Source: Acinetobacter puyangensis | GTDB lineage: Bacteria > Pseudomonadota > Gammaproteobacteria > Pseudomonadales > Moraxellaceae | Assembly (NCBI RefSeq): GCF_900096995.1 | Contig: NZ_OANT01000001.1 | Span: 1-64,000, forward strand | DNA: 64,000 nt | Reading direction: 5' to 3' | Shown: positions 1 through 11,200 of the stretch, piece after piece | Layout of the letters: each line of letters begins with the position of its first letter | Numbering within the stretch: the stretch's first letter is position 1 | Position numbers and translations under genes: made by a program | The notes under the pieces: model-generated | The model's database searches: none | Told to the model about the DNA's origin: nothing | Seen by the model: the letters and a program-made list of their open reading frames with translations, nothing else

Positions 1-92
1 ACCCAATCGCAATGGACCCAGGTCTGCGTTTTGCGATTCGTGAAGGTGGTCGTACTGTAGGTGCTGGTGTTGTTGCGAAAGTAACTGCATAA
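1..92 (+). CDS. tuf: Elongation factor Tu, C-terminal end (partial)
   Basis: The last 29 codons of EF-Tu, the GTPase that delivers aminoacyl-tRNA to the ribosome. The visible C-terminus reads MDPGLRFAIREGGRTVGAG and ends VVAKVTA before a TAA stop at 90-92, matching the conserved end of domain 3. The gene starts outside the window. Its position just before tRNA-Trp, secE and nusG is the usual place for the second tuf copy (tufB) in gammaproteobacteria, but the sequence alone cannot separate tufA from tufB. Confidence 0.95.
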   Translation, partial: PIAMDPGLRFAIREGGRTVGAGVVAKVTA

Positions 93-104
93 TCAAAAAT
101 GTAG

Positions 105-153
105 GGGTGCATGATTGCACCCTGATTCAGATCGGGAGATTATTCCCGATCTG
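105..153 (+). other. Two tandem hairpins between tuf and tRNA-Trp
   Basis: A 7-bp stem (GGGTGCA 105-111 with TGCACCC 116-122) is followed by a perfect 10-bp stem (128-137 with 144-153, loop GATTAT). No U-run follows either stem, so these are not clear intrinsic terminators. They may stabilise the tuf mRNA end or guide processing of a tuf/tRNA-Trp transcript; that role is inference. Confidence 0.5.
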
Positions 154-159
154 CCTTAT

Positions 160-235
160 AGGTCAGTAGTTCAATTGGTAGAGCGTCGGTCTCCAAAACC
201 GAATGTTGGGGGTTCGAGTCCCTCCTGACCTGCCA
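160..235 (+). tRNA. tRNA-Trp (CCA anticodon)
   Basis: A 76-nt cloverleaf. Acceptor strand AGGTCAG pairs with CTGACCT, the T-arm is GGGGGTTCGAGTCCCTC, and the anticodon CCA is at 193-195 inside loop CTCCAAA. The discriminator G and the 3' CCA are encoded (232-235). It lies between tuf and secE, as is common in this group. Confidence 0.97.
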
Positions 236-247
236 ATTTAAAATTTC

Positions 248-278
248 TTGCTTAATGCAGGCTGAATTGTTCTATAAT
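248..278 (+). promoter_or_regulatory. Possible sigma-70 promoter for secE-nusG
   Basis: A perfect -10 hexamer TATAAT at 273-278 is preceded by TTGCTT at 248-253 with a 19-bp spacer, longer than optimal. It would start transcription about 25 bp before the secE ATG. The spacing makes this a moderate call. Confidence 0.45.
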
Positions 279-307
279 AAAGCGCGAATTTAGCGACGAG
301 TAAAAAA

Positions 308-748
308 ATGTCGAATGATAAGTCGCGTGACGCATCTAGCGAAGCGCCAATCCCACAACGAAACAATCCGGCAGAACTGGTTAAAAATGGTTCGCCATTT
401 GATGCTGTGTTATGGATTGTTGCGATAGTCTTACTTATTTGCGCAACGATGGTCAATCAGTATCTACCGCAATATTGGCAACCAGCAGCGAATGTTTGGG
501 TGCGTATCGGTGCGATTGCCACTTGTATTGTTGTGGCATTAGGTTTATTATACGCCACCCACCAAGGTAAGGGTTTTGTTCGCTTACTCAAAGATTCACG
601 TATAGAGTTAAAGCGTGTCACTTGGCCAACCAAGCAAGAAACGGTCACAACGTCTTGGCAAGTGTTGGTTGTCGTTATTATTACCTCATTAGTACTTTGG
701 GGTTTTGATTATGTTTTGGGTTGGTTGATTAAGCTGATTATTGGTTAA
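308..748 (+). CDS. secE: Preprotein translocase subunit SecE
   Basis: SecE is the small essential subunit that clamps SecY in the inner-membrane protein-export channel. The 146-residue protein has a hydrophilic N-terminus, two hydrophobic segments (about 33-50 and 64-83), then the conserved SecE core: an amphipathic stretch with RVTWPTKQE at 103-111 followed by the last membrane helix (about 117-142). Three membrane spans is the enterobacterial-type form; many other bacteria have only the last. nusG follows after 22 bp, giving the classic secE-nusG unit. Confidence 0.95.
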   Translation: MSNDKSRDASSEAPIPQRNNPAELVKNGSPFDAVLWIVAIVLLICATMVNQYLPQYWQPAANVWVRIGAIATCIVVALGLLYATHQGKGFVRLLKDSRIELKRVTWPTKQETVTTSWQVLVVVIITSLVLWGFDYVLGWLIKLIIG

Positions 749-770
749 ATTAATTATCGGATAAGTTGCT

Positions 771-1304
771 ATGAAGCGTTGGTATATTATTCATGCCTAC
801 TCTGGCTATGAAAAACAAGTCATGCGTTCTTTGAATGATCGTATTGCACGTAGCACTGTTGCCGATAGCTTTGGTGAAGTTCTTGTTCCTACGGAAGAAG
901 TCGTAGAAATGAAGGACGGCAAAAAGCGCAAGTCAGAGCGTAAATTCTTTCCGGGCTATGTATTGGTCGAAATGGAAATGAATGATGATACTTGGCATAT
1001 CGTAAAAGAATGCCCAAAAGTATTGGGTTTTATTGGTGGTACACCAGAAAAACCTGCGCCGATTACACAGCGTGAAGCTGATGCAATTCTGGCACGTGTT
1101 GCAAACAAAGGCGAAGCTCCACGTCCTAAAACAATGTTTGAGCCAGGCGAAGAGTTATTGGTTGTTGATGGTCCATTTACCGACTTTAAAGGTGTGGTGG
1201 AAGAAGTCCAATACGAAAAATCTCGTTTGACATTAACGATTAATGTATTTAATCGCCCAACGCAAGTTGAACTCGAATTCCGTCAGGTTGAAAAAGCGTA
1301 CTAA
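771..1304 (+). CDS. nusG: Transcription termination/antitermination factor NusG
   Basis: NusG binds RNA polymerase and links it to Rho, to NusE/S10 or to the ribosome. The 177-residue protein starts [13 protein letters not shown], the standard start of the NGN domain (about 1-115), and contains the [10 protein letters not shown] strand. The C-terminal KOW domain is at about 125-177 ([13 protein letters not shown]). Length matches the family (181 in E. coli). It is co-transcribed with secE and followed by a separate promoter for rplK. Confidence 0.97.
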   Translation: MKRWYIIHAYSGYEKQVMRSLNDRIARSTVADSFGEVLVPTEEVVEMKDGKKRKSERKFFPGYVLVEMEMNDDTWHIVKECPKVLGFIGGTPEKPAPITQREADAILARVANKGEAPRPKTMFEPGEELLVVDGPFTDFKGVVEEVQYEKSRLTLTINVFNRPTQVELEFRQVEKAY

Positions 1305-1366
1305 TTTTTAATCTGCAAATCGTTGCCCGACTAATTCTTCTGGAATATGTTCGGGTTTATGTGTTT

Positions 1367-1396
1367 TTTACATTTGATGCAAATTGAATGTATAGA
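1367..1396 (+). promoter_or_regulatory. Probable promoter of the rplKA unit
   Basis: TTTACA at 1367-1372 and TATAGA at 1391-1396 with an 18-bp spacer, in the 136-bp gap between nusG and rplK. It corresponds to the position of the L11 promoter in E. coli. Transcription would begin near 1403, giving a leader of about 38 nt before rplK. Confidence 0.5.
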
Positions 1397-1440
1397 AATA
1401 TTGGGGAGCCTCACGGCGTTTGTACCCAGAGGTAATTAAA

Positions 1441-1869
1441 ATGGCGAAGAAGATTGACGGCTATATCAAGCTGCAAGTTCCAGCTGGTAAAGCGAATCCA
1501 TCTCCACCAATTGGTCCTGCATTGGGTCAACGTGGTGTGAACATCATGGCGTTCTGTAAAGAATTCAATGCTGCAACACAAAAGCTTGAAGTTGGTTTAC
1601 CAATTCCAGTCGTGATCACTGTGTATAACGATAAATCGTTTACATTTATCATGAAAACTCCACCTGCTGCTATTTTACTTAAGAAAGCTGCGGGTATCCA
1701 AAAAGGCTCTGCTGTACCAAACAAAACTAAAGTTGGTAAGTTGACTCGTGCTCAATTGGAAGAAATCGCAACTACTAAAGAACCAGATTTAACTGGTGCT
1801 GATTTAGATGCGCGTGTGCGTACCATTGCTGGTTCTGCACGTTCTATGGGCTTGGAAGTGGAGCTATAA
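1441..1869 (+). CDS. rplK: 50S ribosomal protein L11
   Basis: L11 forms the GTPase-associated centre with 23S rRNA and supports stringent-factor activation. Starting at the ATG at 1441 gives 142 residues ([17 protein letters not shown]...), the exact family length. An upstream in-frame start at 1420 would add seven residues not found in the family and lacks a suitable Shine-Dalgarno, whereas AGAGGT sits just before 1441. The [15 protein letters not shown] motif of the N-terminal domain and a C-terminal RNA-binding domain ending MGLEVEL are present. rplA begins 3 bp after the stop. Confidence 0.97.
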   Translation: MAKKIDGYIKLQVPAGKANPSPPIGPALGQRGVNIMAFCKEFNAATQKLEVGLPIPVVITVYNDKSFTFIMKTPPAAILLKKAAGIQKGSAVPNKTKVGKLTRAQLEEIATTKEPDLTGADLDARVRTIAGSARSMGLEVEL

Positions 1870-1872
1870 GAC

Positions 1873-2568
1873 ATGGCAAAGTTAACGAAACGTCAAAAAG
1901 CCATTGCTGCTGCTGTTGAAGCAAACAAAGTTTACACTTTGGATGAAGCAGTTCAAGTTCTGAACAGTCTTCCAGCTGTGAAGTTTAAAGAATCTTTAGA
2001 TATCGCAATCAACCTAGGTGTTGATCCGCGTAAATCTGATCAAGTAGTTCGTGGTGCAACCACATTGCCAGCGGGTACAGGTAAAACTGTACGTGTTGCA
2101 GTATTTGCTCAAGGCGCTGCTGCTGAAGCTGCAAAAGCTGAAGGCGCAGATATCGTTGGTTTTGACGATCTTGCTGAATCTATTCAACAAGGTAATCTTG
2201 ATTTCGACGTTGTGATTGCTGCACCGGATGCAATGCGTGTTGTGGGTAAGCTGGGTACAATTTTGGGTCCTCGTGGTTTAATGCCAAACCCGAAAGTTGG
2301 TACAGTGACGCCTGATGTTGCAACTGCGGTTAAAAATGCCAAAGCTGGTCAAGCACGTTACCGTGTAGACAAAGCTGGTATTATCCATGCTGCGATTGGT
2401 CAGATTGGTTTTGATGCGGCTGCGGTTCGTCAAAACGTTGAAACTTTAGTTGCTGATTTGAAAAGATTAAAACCAGCTACATCTAAAGGTGTTTATATCA
2501 AGAAGATCACTTTGAGCTCAACAATGGGTCCTGGTCTTGCTGTTGATGTGAGCAACGTATCTAATTAA
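1873..2568 (+). CDS. rplA: 50S ribosomal protein L1
   Basis: L1 forms the mobile stalk at the ribosomal E site and in E. coli represses its own operon by binding the rplK leader. The 231-residue protein begins [16 protein letters not shown] and contains the signature [19 protein letters not shown] in the second domain. Length agrees with the family (about 230-234). It is translationally coupled to rplK (3-bp gap) and followed by an attenuator-like hairpin and the L10 leader. Confidence 0.97.
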   Translation: MAKLTKRQKAIAAAVEANKVYTLDEAVQVLNSLPAVKFKESLDIAINLGVDPRKSDQVVRGATTLPAGTGKTVRVAVFAQGAAAEAAKAEGADIVGFDDLAESIQQGNLDFDVVIAAPDAMRVVGKLGTILGPRGLMPNPKVGTVTPDVATAVKNAKAGQARYRVDKAGIIHAAIGQIGFDAAAVRQNVETLVADLKRLKPATSKGVYIKKITLSSTMGPGLAVDVSNVSN

Positions 2569-2580
2569 GTTTATGAGTAG

Positions 2581-2614
2581 GGGCGTATGGTATACGCCCT
2601 GAATTGGTTTTTTT
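2581..2614 (+). terminator. Intrinsic terminator/attenuator after rplA
   Basis: An 8-bp stem GGGCGTAT (2581-2588) with ATACGCCC (2592-2599) is followed by a run of seven T at 2608-2614. A second hairpin (GGGTTTA 2629-2635 with TAAACCC 2641-2647) comes just after it. Together they probably set how much rplKA transcript reads into the rplJL-rpoBC unit. Confidence 0.65.
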
Positions 2615-2679
2615 GCTAGATCGAAAAAGGGTTTATGCAATAAACCCCTACTTTGAATTGGTAAATGAAAATTTATCAG

Positions 2680-2853
2680 CGTCAAAGACCTCAGGCGAAA
2701 GGGGATTCCGATCCTCTGTCTTAAAAGATTTGTAAGAATCAGCCTGCGTAGACGCGGTGGTGTGATGTGTTCCTCCTCCGCGTGTAAGTCGAAAGGCTTA
2801 CGAATTGGGAGTGTATCGACAACGGTACATAAATCACCTTAGGAGGTTTTACA
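2680..2853 (+). promoter_or_regulatory. Ribosomal protein L10 leader (autoregulatory mRNA element)
   Basis: The 285-bp gap before rplJ ends in a structured leader containing the stretch CCTGCGTAGACGCGG and a paired CCTCCGCG, plus the hairpin GTAAG..GAAA..CTTAC (about 2786-2802). This resembles the gammaproteobacterial L10 leader, whose kink-turn binds the L10(L12)4 complex to repress rplJ translation. The boundaries are approximate. The Shine-Dalgarno TAGGAGG at 2840-2846 lies at its end. Confidence 0.7.
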
Positions 2854-3360
2854 GTGGCTCTACGTTTAGAGGACAAAAAAGAAATCGTTGCGGCAGTAAG
2901 CGAAACTGCAAGCAAAGCTTTCTCTACTGTTGTTGCCGACTATCAAGGTTTAACTGTTGAACAATTGACTCAACTTCGTGTGCAAGCGCGTCAAAATAAT
3001 GTGTACTTACGTATCGTTCGTAACACTTTGGCAAAACGTGCACTTGAAGGTACTCAGTTTGACATCTTGAACGATATCTTGACTGGTCCAACAATTCTCG
3101 GTTTTTCAACGTCTGAAGATGACATGGGTGCAGCTGCACGCTTGTTTGAAGATTTTGCAAAAACAAACAAAGCATTTGAATTAAAAGCTGCCGCATTTGA
3201 TGGCAAAGTGTATCAAGGTGAAGAAGTCAGCGTTATTGCTAATCTTCCAAACCAAGAGAAAGCACTTACCATGCTTGCCAGTGTTCTTCAAGCGCCTATT
3301 TCGAAATTGGGTCGTCTGGTTACAGCACTCAAAGAGAAAAACGAGCAAGAAGCTGCTTGA
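2854..3360 (+). CDS. rplJ: 50S ribosomal protein L10
   Basis: L10 anchors the L7/L12 dimers on the ribosome stalk and, with L12, represses its own operon through the leader. The 168-residue protein starts with GTG at 2854, eight bases after a strong TAGGAGG, and reads VALRLEDKKEIVAAVSE. The N-terminal rRNA-binding domain (about 1-130) contains NTLAKRALEG; the C-terminal helix ends ALKEKNEQEAA and binds L12. Length and start agree with the family. Confidence 0.96.
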   Translation: MALRLEDKKEIVAAVSETASKAFSTVVADYQGLTVEQLTQLRVQARQNNVYLRIVRNTLAKRALEGTQFDILNDILTGPTILGFSTSEDDMGAAARLFEDFAKTNKAFELKAAAFDGKVYQGEEVSVIANLPNQEKALTMLASVLQAPISKLGRLVTALKEKNEQEAA

Positions 3361-3411
3361 GCTTAAATACATCATTCACACACCATTCAATATCCATTTG
3401 GAGTTATTCTC

Positions 3412-3780
3412 ATGGCTTTAACTAACGAAGAAATCTTAAACGCAGTTGCTGAAAAAACTGTTCTTGAACTTGTTGAATTAATTTCTGCATTCGAAGAAAA
3501 ATTCAATGTATCTGCTGCTGCTGTTGCAGTTGCTGCTGGTCCTGCTGCCGCAGCTGCCGCTGAAGAGCAAACAGAATTCAATGTTGAATTGACAAGCTTT
3601 GGTGCGAACAAAGTTGCTGTAATTAAAGCAGTTCGTGAAGCAACTGGTCTTGGCTTGAAAGAAGCGAAAGATTTAGTTGAAGGTGCTCCACAAGTTCTGA
3701 AAGAAGGCGTGAGCAAAGAAGATGGTGAAGAACTTAAGAAAAAACTTGAAGCAGCTGGTGCTACAGTTACACTTAAGTAA
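3412..3780 (+). CDS. rplL: 50S ribosomal protein L7/L12
   Basis: The stalk protein that recruits translational GTPases. Of its 122 residues, the first ~33 form the dimerisation and L10-binding region, an Ala-rich hinge follows (about 34-50, [18 protein letters not shown]), and the C-terminal factor-binding domain contains [19 protein letters not shown] and ends GATVTLK. It lies 51 bp after rplJ and is followed by an attenuator region before rpoB. Confidence 0.97.
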   Translation: MALTNEEILNAVAEKTVLELVELISAFEEKFNVSAAAVAVAAGPAAAAAAEEQTEFNVELTSFGANKVAVIKAVREATGLGLKEAKDLVEGAPQVLKEGVSKEDGEELKKKLEAAGATVTLK

Positions 3781-3788
3781 TTCATTCG

Positions 3789-3851
3789 GGAGTCGGTTTT
3801 TAATAATCGGCTCCAAAAATGGCTGGTGGCCCTTGGGTCATCAGCCTTTTT
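3789..3851 (+). terminator. Attenuator hairpins between rplL and rpoB
   Basis: Hairpin 1 pairs GGAGTCG (3789-3795) with CGGCTCC (3808-3814). Hairpin 2 is a long G/C-rich stem spanning 3821-3846 with two to three G-U pairs and a tiny loop, followed by five T (3847-3851). In E. coli a partial terminator and an RNase III site occupy this gap and lower rpoBC expression relative to ribosomal proteins; the same role is inferred here. The rest of the 323-bp gap (to 4103) shows no gene, only AT-rich leader. Confidence 0.65.
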
Positions 3852-4103
3852 GCGTTACAATAATCGGCTCGCTTTTTGGCGAAGATTGAGCGCTGCGACA
3901 AGAAGACGTGCAAATGAATGTTTAGCAATGTTTTTGTAGGAAATTTCTTATCAACTTTCTTGTAAAAAAATATTGCTAAACATTTTATTGTTGCTTTTAG
4001 TCTTTGCAGCTTTGAAAAAAGCGACGGTCATTATCGACCATACGATAACTTTTGCTAAGCGTCGTTCTGCAGGCGGCCTTAGATTACTGTCCGAGGAATC
4101 CAA

Positions 4104-7100
4104 ATGGCATACTCTTATACCGAAAAAAAACGGATCCGCAAAAATTTTGGTAAATTGCCCACTATTATGGATGTTCCATACTTGCTCGCCATTCAGGTGG
4201 ACTCGTATCGAGCATTTTTGCAAGATGGCAAATCTCCAAAAAACCGGGAAGATTTAGGTTTACAATCAGCATTCCGTTCGGTTTTTCCAATTGAAAGCTA
4301 TTCTGGTAATGCGGCTTTAGAGTTTGTTGAGTATACCCTTGGCAAGCCTGAATTTGATGTGCGCGAATGTATTTTGCGTGGTTCAACTTATGCTGCGCCA
4401 ATGCGTGTCAAAATTCGTCTGATTTTACGTGATCGCGACACCAAGGCTATCAAAGACGTACGTGAACAAGAAGTCTATATGGGCGAAATGCCTCTGATGA
4501 CAGATAACGGTACGTTCGTGATCAATGGTACAGAGCGGGTAATTGTGTCGCAATTACACCGTTCACCTGGTGTATTCTTCGATCATGATAAAGGTAAAAC
4601 GCATTCTAGCGGTAAAGTGCTGTATTCGGCACGTATCATTCCTTACCGTGGTTCATGGTTGGATTTTGAATTTGATGCGAAAGATTTGGTCTATGTCCGT
4701 ATCGACCGTCGTCGTAAATTATTGGCATCTGTTATTTTACGTGCATTGAACTATAGCACCGTACAAATTTTAGATTTGTTCTATGAAAAAGTCCCTGTCT
4801 ACATTGATATGGGTACTTATCAGATCGATTTGATTCCAGAGCGTCTGCGTGGCGAAATGGCGCAATTCGATATTACCGATGGTGCAGGTAAAGTTATCGT
4901 AGAGCAAGGTAAACGTATCAATGCGCGTCACGTACGTCAAATGGAAGCTGCAAATTTAAGCAAGCTGCCTGTACCTGACGAATATTTATATGAACGTATT
5001 ACCGCAGAAGATATCAGCTTAAAAGACGGTGAAATTCTACCTGCCAACACGGTAGTTTCGCATGATATTTTGGTGAAAATTGCTGAATCCGGCATTAAAC
5101 AGTTTAATATTCTGTTCACCAATGACATCGACCGTGGCTCGTATGTTGCCGATACCGTTCGTGCAGATGTAACTCGTGATCGTGATGATGCACTGGTTGA
5201 AATCTATAAAGTGATGCGTCCAGGTGAGCCGCCAACCAAAGATGCTGCCGAGAACCTGTTTAACAACCTGTTCTTTAGTCCAGAACGTTATGACTTGTCT
5301 CCTGTCGGTCGTATGAAATTCAACCGTCGTCTGGGTCGTCCGTATGAAGTTGGTACGGATCATAAGACACGTCAGGTTGAAGGTATTCTGTCCAATGACG
5401 ACATCATTGATGTACTGCGTACTTTAGTTGAAATTCGTAACGGTAAAGGTGAAGTCGACGATATCGATCACTTGGGTAACCGTCGTGTCCGTTCTGTTGG
5501 TGAAATGACCGAAAACCAATTCCGTGTGGGCTTGGTTCGTGTAGAACGTGCTGTAAAAGAGCGTTTAAGTCAGGCAGAAACAGATAATCTTTCTCCACAA
5601 GATCTGATCAATGCCAAACCTGTTGCAGCGGCAATCAAAGAATTCTTTGGTTCTAGCCAGTTGTCACAGTTTATGGATCAGAACAACCCGTTGTCTGAAA
5701 TCACGCATAAACGTCGTGTATCTGCATTGGGGCCAGGTGGTTTGACACGTGAACGTGCCGGCTTTGAGGTGCGTGACGTACATCAAACCCATTATGGCCG
5801 TGTTTGTCCAATTGAAACACCGGAAGGTCCAAACATTGGTTTGATCAACTCGCTTTCTGTGTATGCCAAAACCAATAACTTTGGTTTCTTGGAAACACCG
5901 TATCGTCGTGTGGTTGATGGCCGTGTAACTGATGACATCGAATATCTGTCTGCGATTGAAGAAGTGGGTACTGTGATTGCACAGGCCGACTCTGCTGTAG
6001 ATAGCGAAGGTAACTTAACTGAAGAAGTGGTTTCCGTCCGTCATCAGGGTGAATTTGTACGTATGCCACCGGAAAAAGTGACGCATATGGATGTTTCACC
6101 ACAACAAGTGGTTTCTGTTGCAGCATCGCTGATTCCGTTCCTTGAACACGATGATGCGAACCGTGCCTTGATGGGTTCCAACATGCAACGTCAGGCTGTA
6201 CCAACTTTACGTGCTGACAAACCATTGGTCGGAACAGGTATGGAACGTCACGTGGCACGTGACTCTGGTGTGTGTGTGGTTGCGGGTCGTGGTGGTCGCA
6301 TTGACTATGTGGATGCTTCCCGTATCGTGATTCGTGTCAACGAAGACGAAATGATTGCTGGTGAAGCAGGTGTAGATATCTATAACCTGATCAAATACAC
6401 CCGTTCTAACCAGAATACCTGTATTAACCAGAACATTATCGTTAATCAGGGTGATGTGGTTGCGTGTGGTGATATTCTTGCCGATGGTCCATCAACAGAT
6501 ATGGGTGAATTGGCACTGGGTCAAAACATGCGTGTTGCATTTATGACCTGGAACGGTTTTAACTACGAAGATTCGATTCTTTTATCCGAACGTGTCCTTC
6601 AGGAAGATCGCTTAACCTCAATTCATATTCAGGAATTGTCATGTGTTGCGCGTGATACCAAACTGGGTCAGGAAGAGATTACTGCCGATATCCCGAATGT
6701 GGGCGAAGCAGCATTATCAAAACTTGATGAATCCGGTATCGTGTATATCGGTGCAGAAGTAACTGCTGGCGATATTTTGGTGGGTAAAGTGACACCAAAA
6801 GGTGAAACCCAACTGACCCCTGAAGAAAAACTGTTACGTGCTATTTTTGGTGAAAAAGCAGCAGACGTGAAAGACTCCTCTTTACGTGTACCATCAGGTA
6901 CCAAAGGGACAGTGATTGACGTTCAGGTGTTTACCCGTGATGGCGTGGAAAAAGATGAGCGTGCTCTAGCGATTGAAAAAGCGCAGCTTGATGCTTATCG
7001 TAAAGATTTGAAAGAAGAATTCAAAATCTTTGAAGAAGCGTCTCGTGAACGTATGATCCGTTTATTGACAGGTCAAACCTCTAATGGTGGCGGTACCACA

Positions 7101-8192
7101 AAACGTGGCGATAAATTAACTGCGGATTTCCTTGCTGGTCTAGACTTTGTTGACCTGAAAGAAATTCAGCCAAGTGATGAAGCTATCGCTGAACGTTTGT
7201 CGCAGATTCTGGTGTTCTTGCAAGAGAAAAGTCAGGAAATCGACGAGAAATTTGCCGAGAAAAAACGCAAACTTTCAACTGGCGATGAATTGACACATGG
7301 CGTATTGAAAGTTGTGAAAGTTTATCTGGCAGTTAAACGTCGTATCCAGCCGGGTGATAAAATGGCAGGTCGTCACGGGAACAAAGGTGTTGTCTCCAAC
7401 ATCCTTCCTGTAGAAGATATGCCACATGATGCCAATGGTGTGCCGGTTGACGTGGTGTTGAACCCACTGGGTGTACCATCACGTATGAACGTAGGACAGA
7501 TTCTTGAAACGCATTTAGGTTTGGCAGCAAAAGGTTTGGGTGAGCAGATCGATAAGATGCTGCAACAACAACGTACCATTGCCGAACTGCGTGACTTCAT
7601 GGACAAAATCTACAACAAAGTAGGTGGTGAGCAAGAGGAACTGAACAGTTTATCTGATGAAGAAGTTCTGAAGCTTGCGGGTAACTTGCGTGGTGGTGTG
7701 CCATTGGCAACCCCAGTATTTGATGGTGCAGAAGAGTCACAGATCAAAGAGTTACTTGAACTTGCCGAGTTGCCACGTACGGGTCAGCAAACTTTGTTTG
7801 ACGGACGTACTGGTGAGAAGTTTGACCGTCCTGTCACTGTAGGTTATATGTACATGCTGAAACTCAACCACTTGGTTGATGATAAGATGCATGCGCGTTC
7901 TACCGGTTCATACTCTCTGGTCACACAACAACCATTGGGTGGTAAAGCTCAATTCGGTGGTCAGCGTTTCGGTGAGATGGAGGTCTGGGCACTTGAAGCT
8001 TATGGTGCAGCCTACACGCTACAAGAAATGCTCACCGTGAAATCGGATGATGTTGAAGGTCGTACCCGTATCTATAAGAATATCGTAGATGGTAATCACT
8101 ATATGGATCCTGGCATGCCAGAATCGTTTAACGTATTGACCAAAGAGATCCGTTCTTTAGGTATCAACATTGAACTGAAAAATGGTGAATAA
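4104..8192 (+). CDS. rpoB: DNA-directed RNA polymerase subunit beta
   Basis: The beta subunit of RNA polymerase, 1362 residues (1342 in E. coli). It starts [16 protein letters not shown] and contains the rifampicin-binding segment [19 protein letters not shown] with the drug-sensitive residues intact at the main positions (D of MDQNN, H of ITHKRR, S of VSALGP). The C-terminal clamp region [20 protein letters not shown] and [10 protein letters not shown] are present. One oddity is VHQTHYGR, where E. coli has VHPTHYGR; residue 561 here is Gln (codon 5784-5786). rpoC follows after 90 bp. Confidence 0.98.
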   Translation: MAYSYTEKKRIRKNFGKLPTIMDVPYLLAIQVDSYRAFLQDGKSPKNREDLGLQSAFRSVFPIESYSGNAALEFVEYTLGKPEFDVRECILRGSTYAAPMRVKIRLILRDRDTKAIKDVREQEVYMGEMPLMTDNGTFVINGTERVIVSQLHRSPGVFFDHDKGKTHSSGKVLYSARIIPYRGSWLDFEFDAKDLVYVRIDRRRKLLASVILRALNYSTVQILDLFYEKVPVYIDMGTYQIDLIPERLRGEMAQFDITDGAGKVIVEQGKRINARHVRQMEAANLSKLPVPDEYLYERITAEDISLKDGEILPANTVVSHDILVKIAESGIKQFNILFTNDIDRGSYVADTVRADVTRDRDDALVEIYKVMRPGEPPTKDAAENLFNNLFFSPERYDLSPVGRMKFNRRLGRPYEVGTDHKTRQVEGILSNDDIIDVLRTLVEIRNGKGEVDDIDHLGNRRVRSVGEMTENQFRVGLVRVERAVKERLSQAETDNLSPQDLINAKPVAAAIKEFFGSSQLSQFMDQNNPLSEITHKRRVSALGPGGLTRERAGFEVRDVHQTHYGRVCPIETPEGPNIGLINSLSVYAKTNNFGFLETPYRRVVDGRVTDDIEYLSAIEEVGTVIAQADSAVDSEGNLTEEVVSVRHQGEFVRMPPEKVTHMDVSPQQVVSVAASLIPFLEHDDANRALMGSNMQRQAVPTLRADKPLVGTGMERHVARDSGVCVVAGRGGRIDYVDASRIVIRVNEDEMIAGEAGVDIYNLIKYTRSNQNTCINQNIIVNQGDVVACGDILADGPSTDMGELALGQNMRVAFMTWNGFNYEDSILLSERVLQEDRLTSIHIQELSCVARDTKLGQEEITADIPNVGEAALSKLDESGIVYIGAEVTAGDILVGKVTPKGETQLTPEEKLLRAIFGEKAADVKDSSLRVPSGTKGTVIDVQVFTRDGVEKDERALAIEKAQLDAYRKDLKEEFKIFEEASRERMIRLLTGQTSNGGGTTKRGDKLTADFLAGLDFVDLKEIQPSDEAIAERLSQILVFLQEKSQEIDEKFAEKKRKLSTGDELTHGVLKVVKVYLAVKRRIQPGDKMAGRHGNKGVVSNILPVEDMPHDANGVPVDVVLNPLGVPSRMNVGQILETHLGLAAKGLGEQIDKMLQQQRTIAELRDFMDKIYNKVGGEQEELNSLSDEEVLKLAGNLRGGVPLATPVFDGAEESQIKELLELAELPRTGQQTLFDGRTGEKFDRPVTVGYMYMLKLNHLVDDKMHARSTGSYSLVTQQPLGGKAQFGGQRFGEMEVWALEAYGAAYTLQEMLTVKSDDVEGRTRIYKNIVDGNHYMDPGMPESFNVLTKEIRSLGINIELKNGE

Positions 8193-8242
8193 GCTTACGG
8201 GCTAACACAATTACTATTTCAGATATAACCAGTTTTGACCCA

Positions 8243-8267
8243 GCCGGGAACCTAAAAGCTTCTCGGC
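8243..8267 (+). other. Hairpin just upstream of the rpoC start
   Basis: GCCGGGAA (8243-8250) pairs with TTCTCGGC (8260-8267) as an 8-bp stem with one G-U and a 9-nt loop. It ends four bases before the rpoC Shine-Dalgarno CGGAGA (8271-8276). No T-run follows, so it is not a terminator; an effect on rpoC translation or mRNA stability is possible. Confidence 0.45.
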
Positions 8268-8282
8268 ACACGGAGAAAAAAA

Positions 8283-11200
8283 TTGAAAGACTTGCTCGAT
8301 ATCATGCGTAAAAAAACGGACTCTGATGGTCATACACCACTTGAGTTCGATCGTATCCGTATTGGCTTAGCATCACCAGAAGTAATTAAATCCTGGTCTC
8401 ATGGCGAAGTAAAAAAACCTGAAACGATTAACTATCGTACCTTTAAACCGGAACGTGACGGTTTATTCTGTGCCAAAATTTTTGGGCCAGTCAAAGATTA
8501 CGAATGCTTGTGTGGTAAATACAAGCGTATGAAGTACAAAGGCGTCATTTGTGAAAAATGTGGCGTTGAGGTCACAACTGCGAAAGTACGTCGTGAACGT
8601 ATGGGGCATATTGACCTTGCTTCACCCGTTGCACATATCTGGTTCTTGAAATCGTTACCGTCCCGTATTGGTTTATTGCTTGATATGACATTACGTGATA
8701 TTGAACGCGTATTGTATTTTGAATCTTATGTTGTGACCGATCCGGGCATGACGACGCTGGAAAAATATCAGCTTTTAACCGATGAAGAATACTTCAATGC
8801 ACTAGAAGAATACGGCGATGAATTTGCCGCAAAAATGGGTGCAGAAGCCGTTCAGGACTTGTTAAAAGACATCGACTTGGAAGCAGAAGTTTCCCGTTTA
8901 CGTGAAGAAATTCCACAAACAACCTCTGAAACTAAGTTGAAAAAAGCATCTAAACGCTTGAAATTAATGGAAGCGTTTAAAGACTCAAACAACAAGCCAG
9001 AATGGATGGTGATGAATGTACTGCCGGTACTTCCACCAGATTTACGTCCATTGGTACCGCTTGAAGGTGGCCGTTTTGCAACATCTGATCTAAACGATTT
9101 GTATCGTCGTGTGATCAACCGTAACAACCGTTTAAAACGTCTTTTAGACCTTGCTGCACCCGATATTATCGTACGCAACGAAAAACGTATGTTACAAGAA
9201 TCTGTGGATGCCTTGCTGGACAACGGTCGTCGTGGTCGTGCCATTACCGGTTCAAACAAACGTCCATTGAAATCTTTGGCCGATATGATCAAAGGTAAAC
9301 AAGGTCGGTTCCGTCAGAACTTGCTGGGTAAACGTGTGGATTATTCAGGTCGTTCGGTGATTACTGTTGGTCCTACACTGCGTTTACATCAATGTGGTTT
9401 ACCGAAGAAAATGGCGCTTGAATTATTCAAACCATTTATCTTTGCCAAATTACAGGCATCTGGTCAGGCAACGACGATTAAAGCTGCCAAAAAAATGGTT
9501 GAGCGGGAAACGCCAGAAGTCTGGGACGTTTTGGCCAATGTGATTCGTCAACATCCAGTGATGTTAAACCGTGCACCAACACTTCACCGTTTGGGTCTGC
9601 AAGCATTTGAACCTGTGTTGATTGAAGGTAAGGCAATCCGTTTGCATCCATTGGTCTGTGCTGCGTTTAACGCCGACTTCGATGGTGACCAGATGGCGGT
9701 ACACGTACCGTTAACGCTTGAAGCACAGCTTGAAGCACGTGCCTTAATGATGTCAACCAACAACATCCTGTCACCTGCCAATGGTGAACCGATTATCGTT
9801 CCTTCTCAGGACGTGGTCTTAGGCCTTTATTACATCACACGTGATGCAATCAATGCCAAAGGTGAGGGCATGGTGTTTGCTGATACGCACGAAGTCAACC
9901 GTGCTTTGGCAACTGGCCAAGTGAATATGCATGCGCGTGTAAAAGTGCGTGTACACCAGACTGTAATCAGTGAAGATGGCGAACGCATTAAAGAAACATT
10001 GATCGTGGATACTACACCAGGTCGCTGTTTGCTTTGGGAAGTTGTACCAGCAGGTTTAAGTTTTGAATCAATTAACCTTGAGATGACCAAAAAGAACATC
10101 TCAAAATTGATCAACACTTGTTATCGTAAACTGGGTCTAAAAGATACTGTTATCTTTGCCGATCAGTTGATGTATCTTGGTTTCCGTCAAGCAACCCGTT
10201 CGGGTGTTTCGGTGGGTATGGAAGACATGTTGATTCCACCAACCAAAGAAGAAATCATCAACAAGGCAGAAGCAGAAGTTCGTGAAATCGAACATCAGTT
10301 TGAGCAAGGTTTCGTGACCGCAGGTGAACGTTATAACAAAGTGGTCGATATTTGGGCTCGTACCAACGACCAAGTTGCCAAAGCGATGATGGATAACTTG
10401 TCTTTTACCACTGTTAAAAACAAACAGGGTGAAGATGAGAAACAAAAATCCTTCAACAGCATCTATATGATGTCTGACTCTGGTGCCCGTGGTAGTGCGG
10501 CACAGATTCGTCAGCTTGCCGGTATGCGTGGTTTGATGGCAAAACCGGATGGTTCGATCATTGAAACACCAATTAAAGCCAACTTCCGTGAAGGTTTGAC
10601 TGTACTTCAGTACTTCATCTCAACACACGGTGCACGTAAAGGTTTGGCCGATACAGCATTAAAAACTGCGAACTCAGGTTATCTGACTCGTCGTCTGGTT
10701 GATGTGGCACAGGATTTGGTGATTACCGAACCGGATTGTGGCACACTCGATGGTTTGGTAATGACACCATTAATTCAAGGTGGCGATGTTATCGAACCGT
10801 TGAAAGATCGTGTACTGGGTCGTGTGATTGCTGAAGATGTAAAACGTTTGGGTACTGATGAAGTGATCTTCCCACGTAATACATTTATCGATGAACGCCT
10901 TGCTGCACAAATCGAAGAAGCGGGTGTCGACGAAATCAAGGTTCGTTCAGTTGTGAACTGTGAATCAACATTTGGTGTTTGTGCGAAATGTTATGGTCGT
11001 GATCTGGCGCGTGGTCACTTGGTGAATCCAGGTGAATCCGTTGGTGTTATGGCGGCACAATCCATTGGTGAGCCGGGTACACAGTTAACCATGCGTACTT
11101 TCCACGTGGGTGGTGCTGCAAGCCGAACATCTGCTGCCAACAGCATTCAAGTACGTAACAAAGGTATTGTACGTTTCCACAATATCAAAACAGTACAACA

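Noticed and set aside
1420..1440. Longer start for rplK adding MYPEVIK
   Set aside because: L11 is 142 residues in the family, and the Shine-Dalgarno fits the ATG at 1441.
3387..3785. 132-codon minus-strand open frame over rplL
   Set aside because: It is the antisense shadow of rplL: the Ala-rich codons of the L7/L12 hinge produce an Ala/Ser-rich antisense frame without homology.
3973..4257. Open frame upstream of and overlapping the rpoB start
   Set aside because: Low-complexity N-terminus, out of frame with rpoB, and it covers the known attenuator/leader region.
8852..9292. 146-codon minus-strand open frame inside rpoC
   Set aside because: Antisense shadow of a highly conserved gene, with no start signal or family resemblance.
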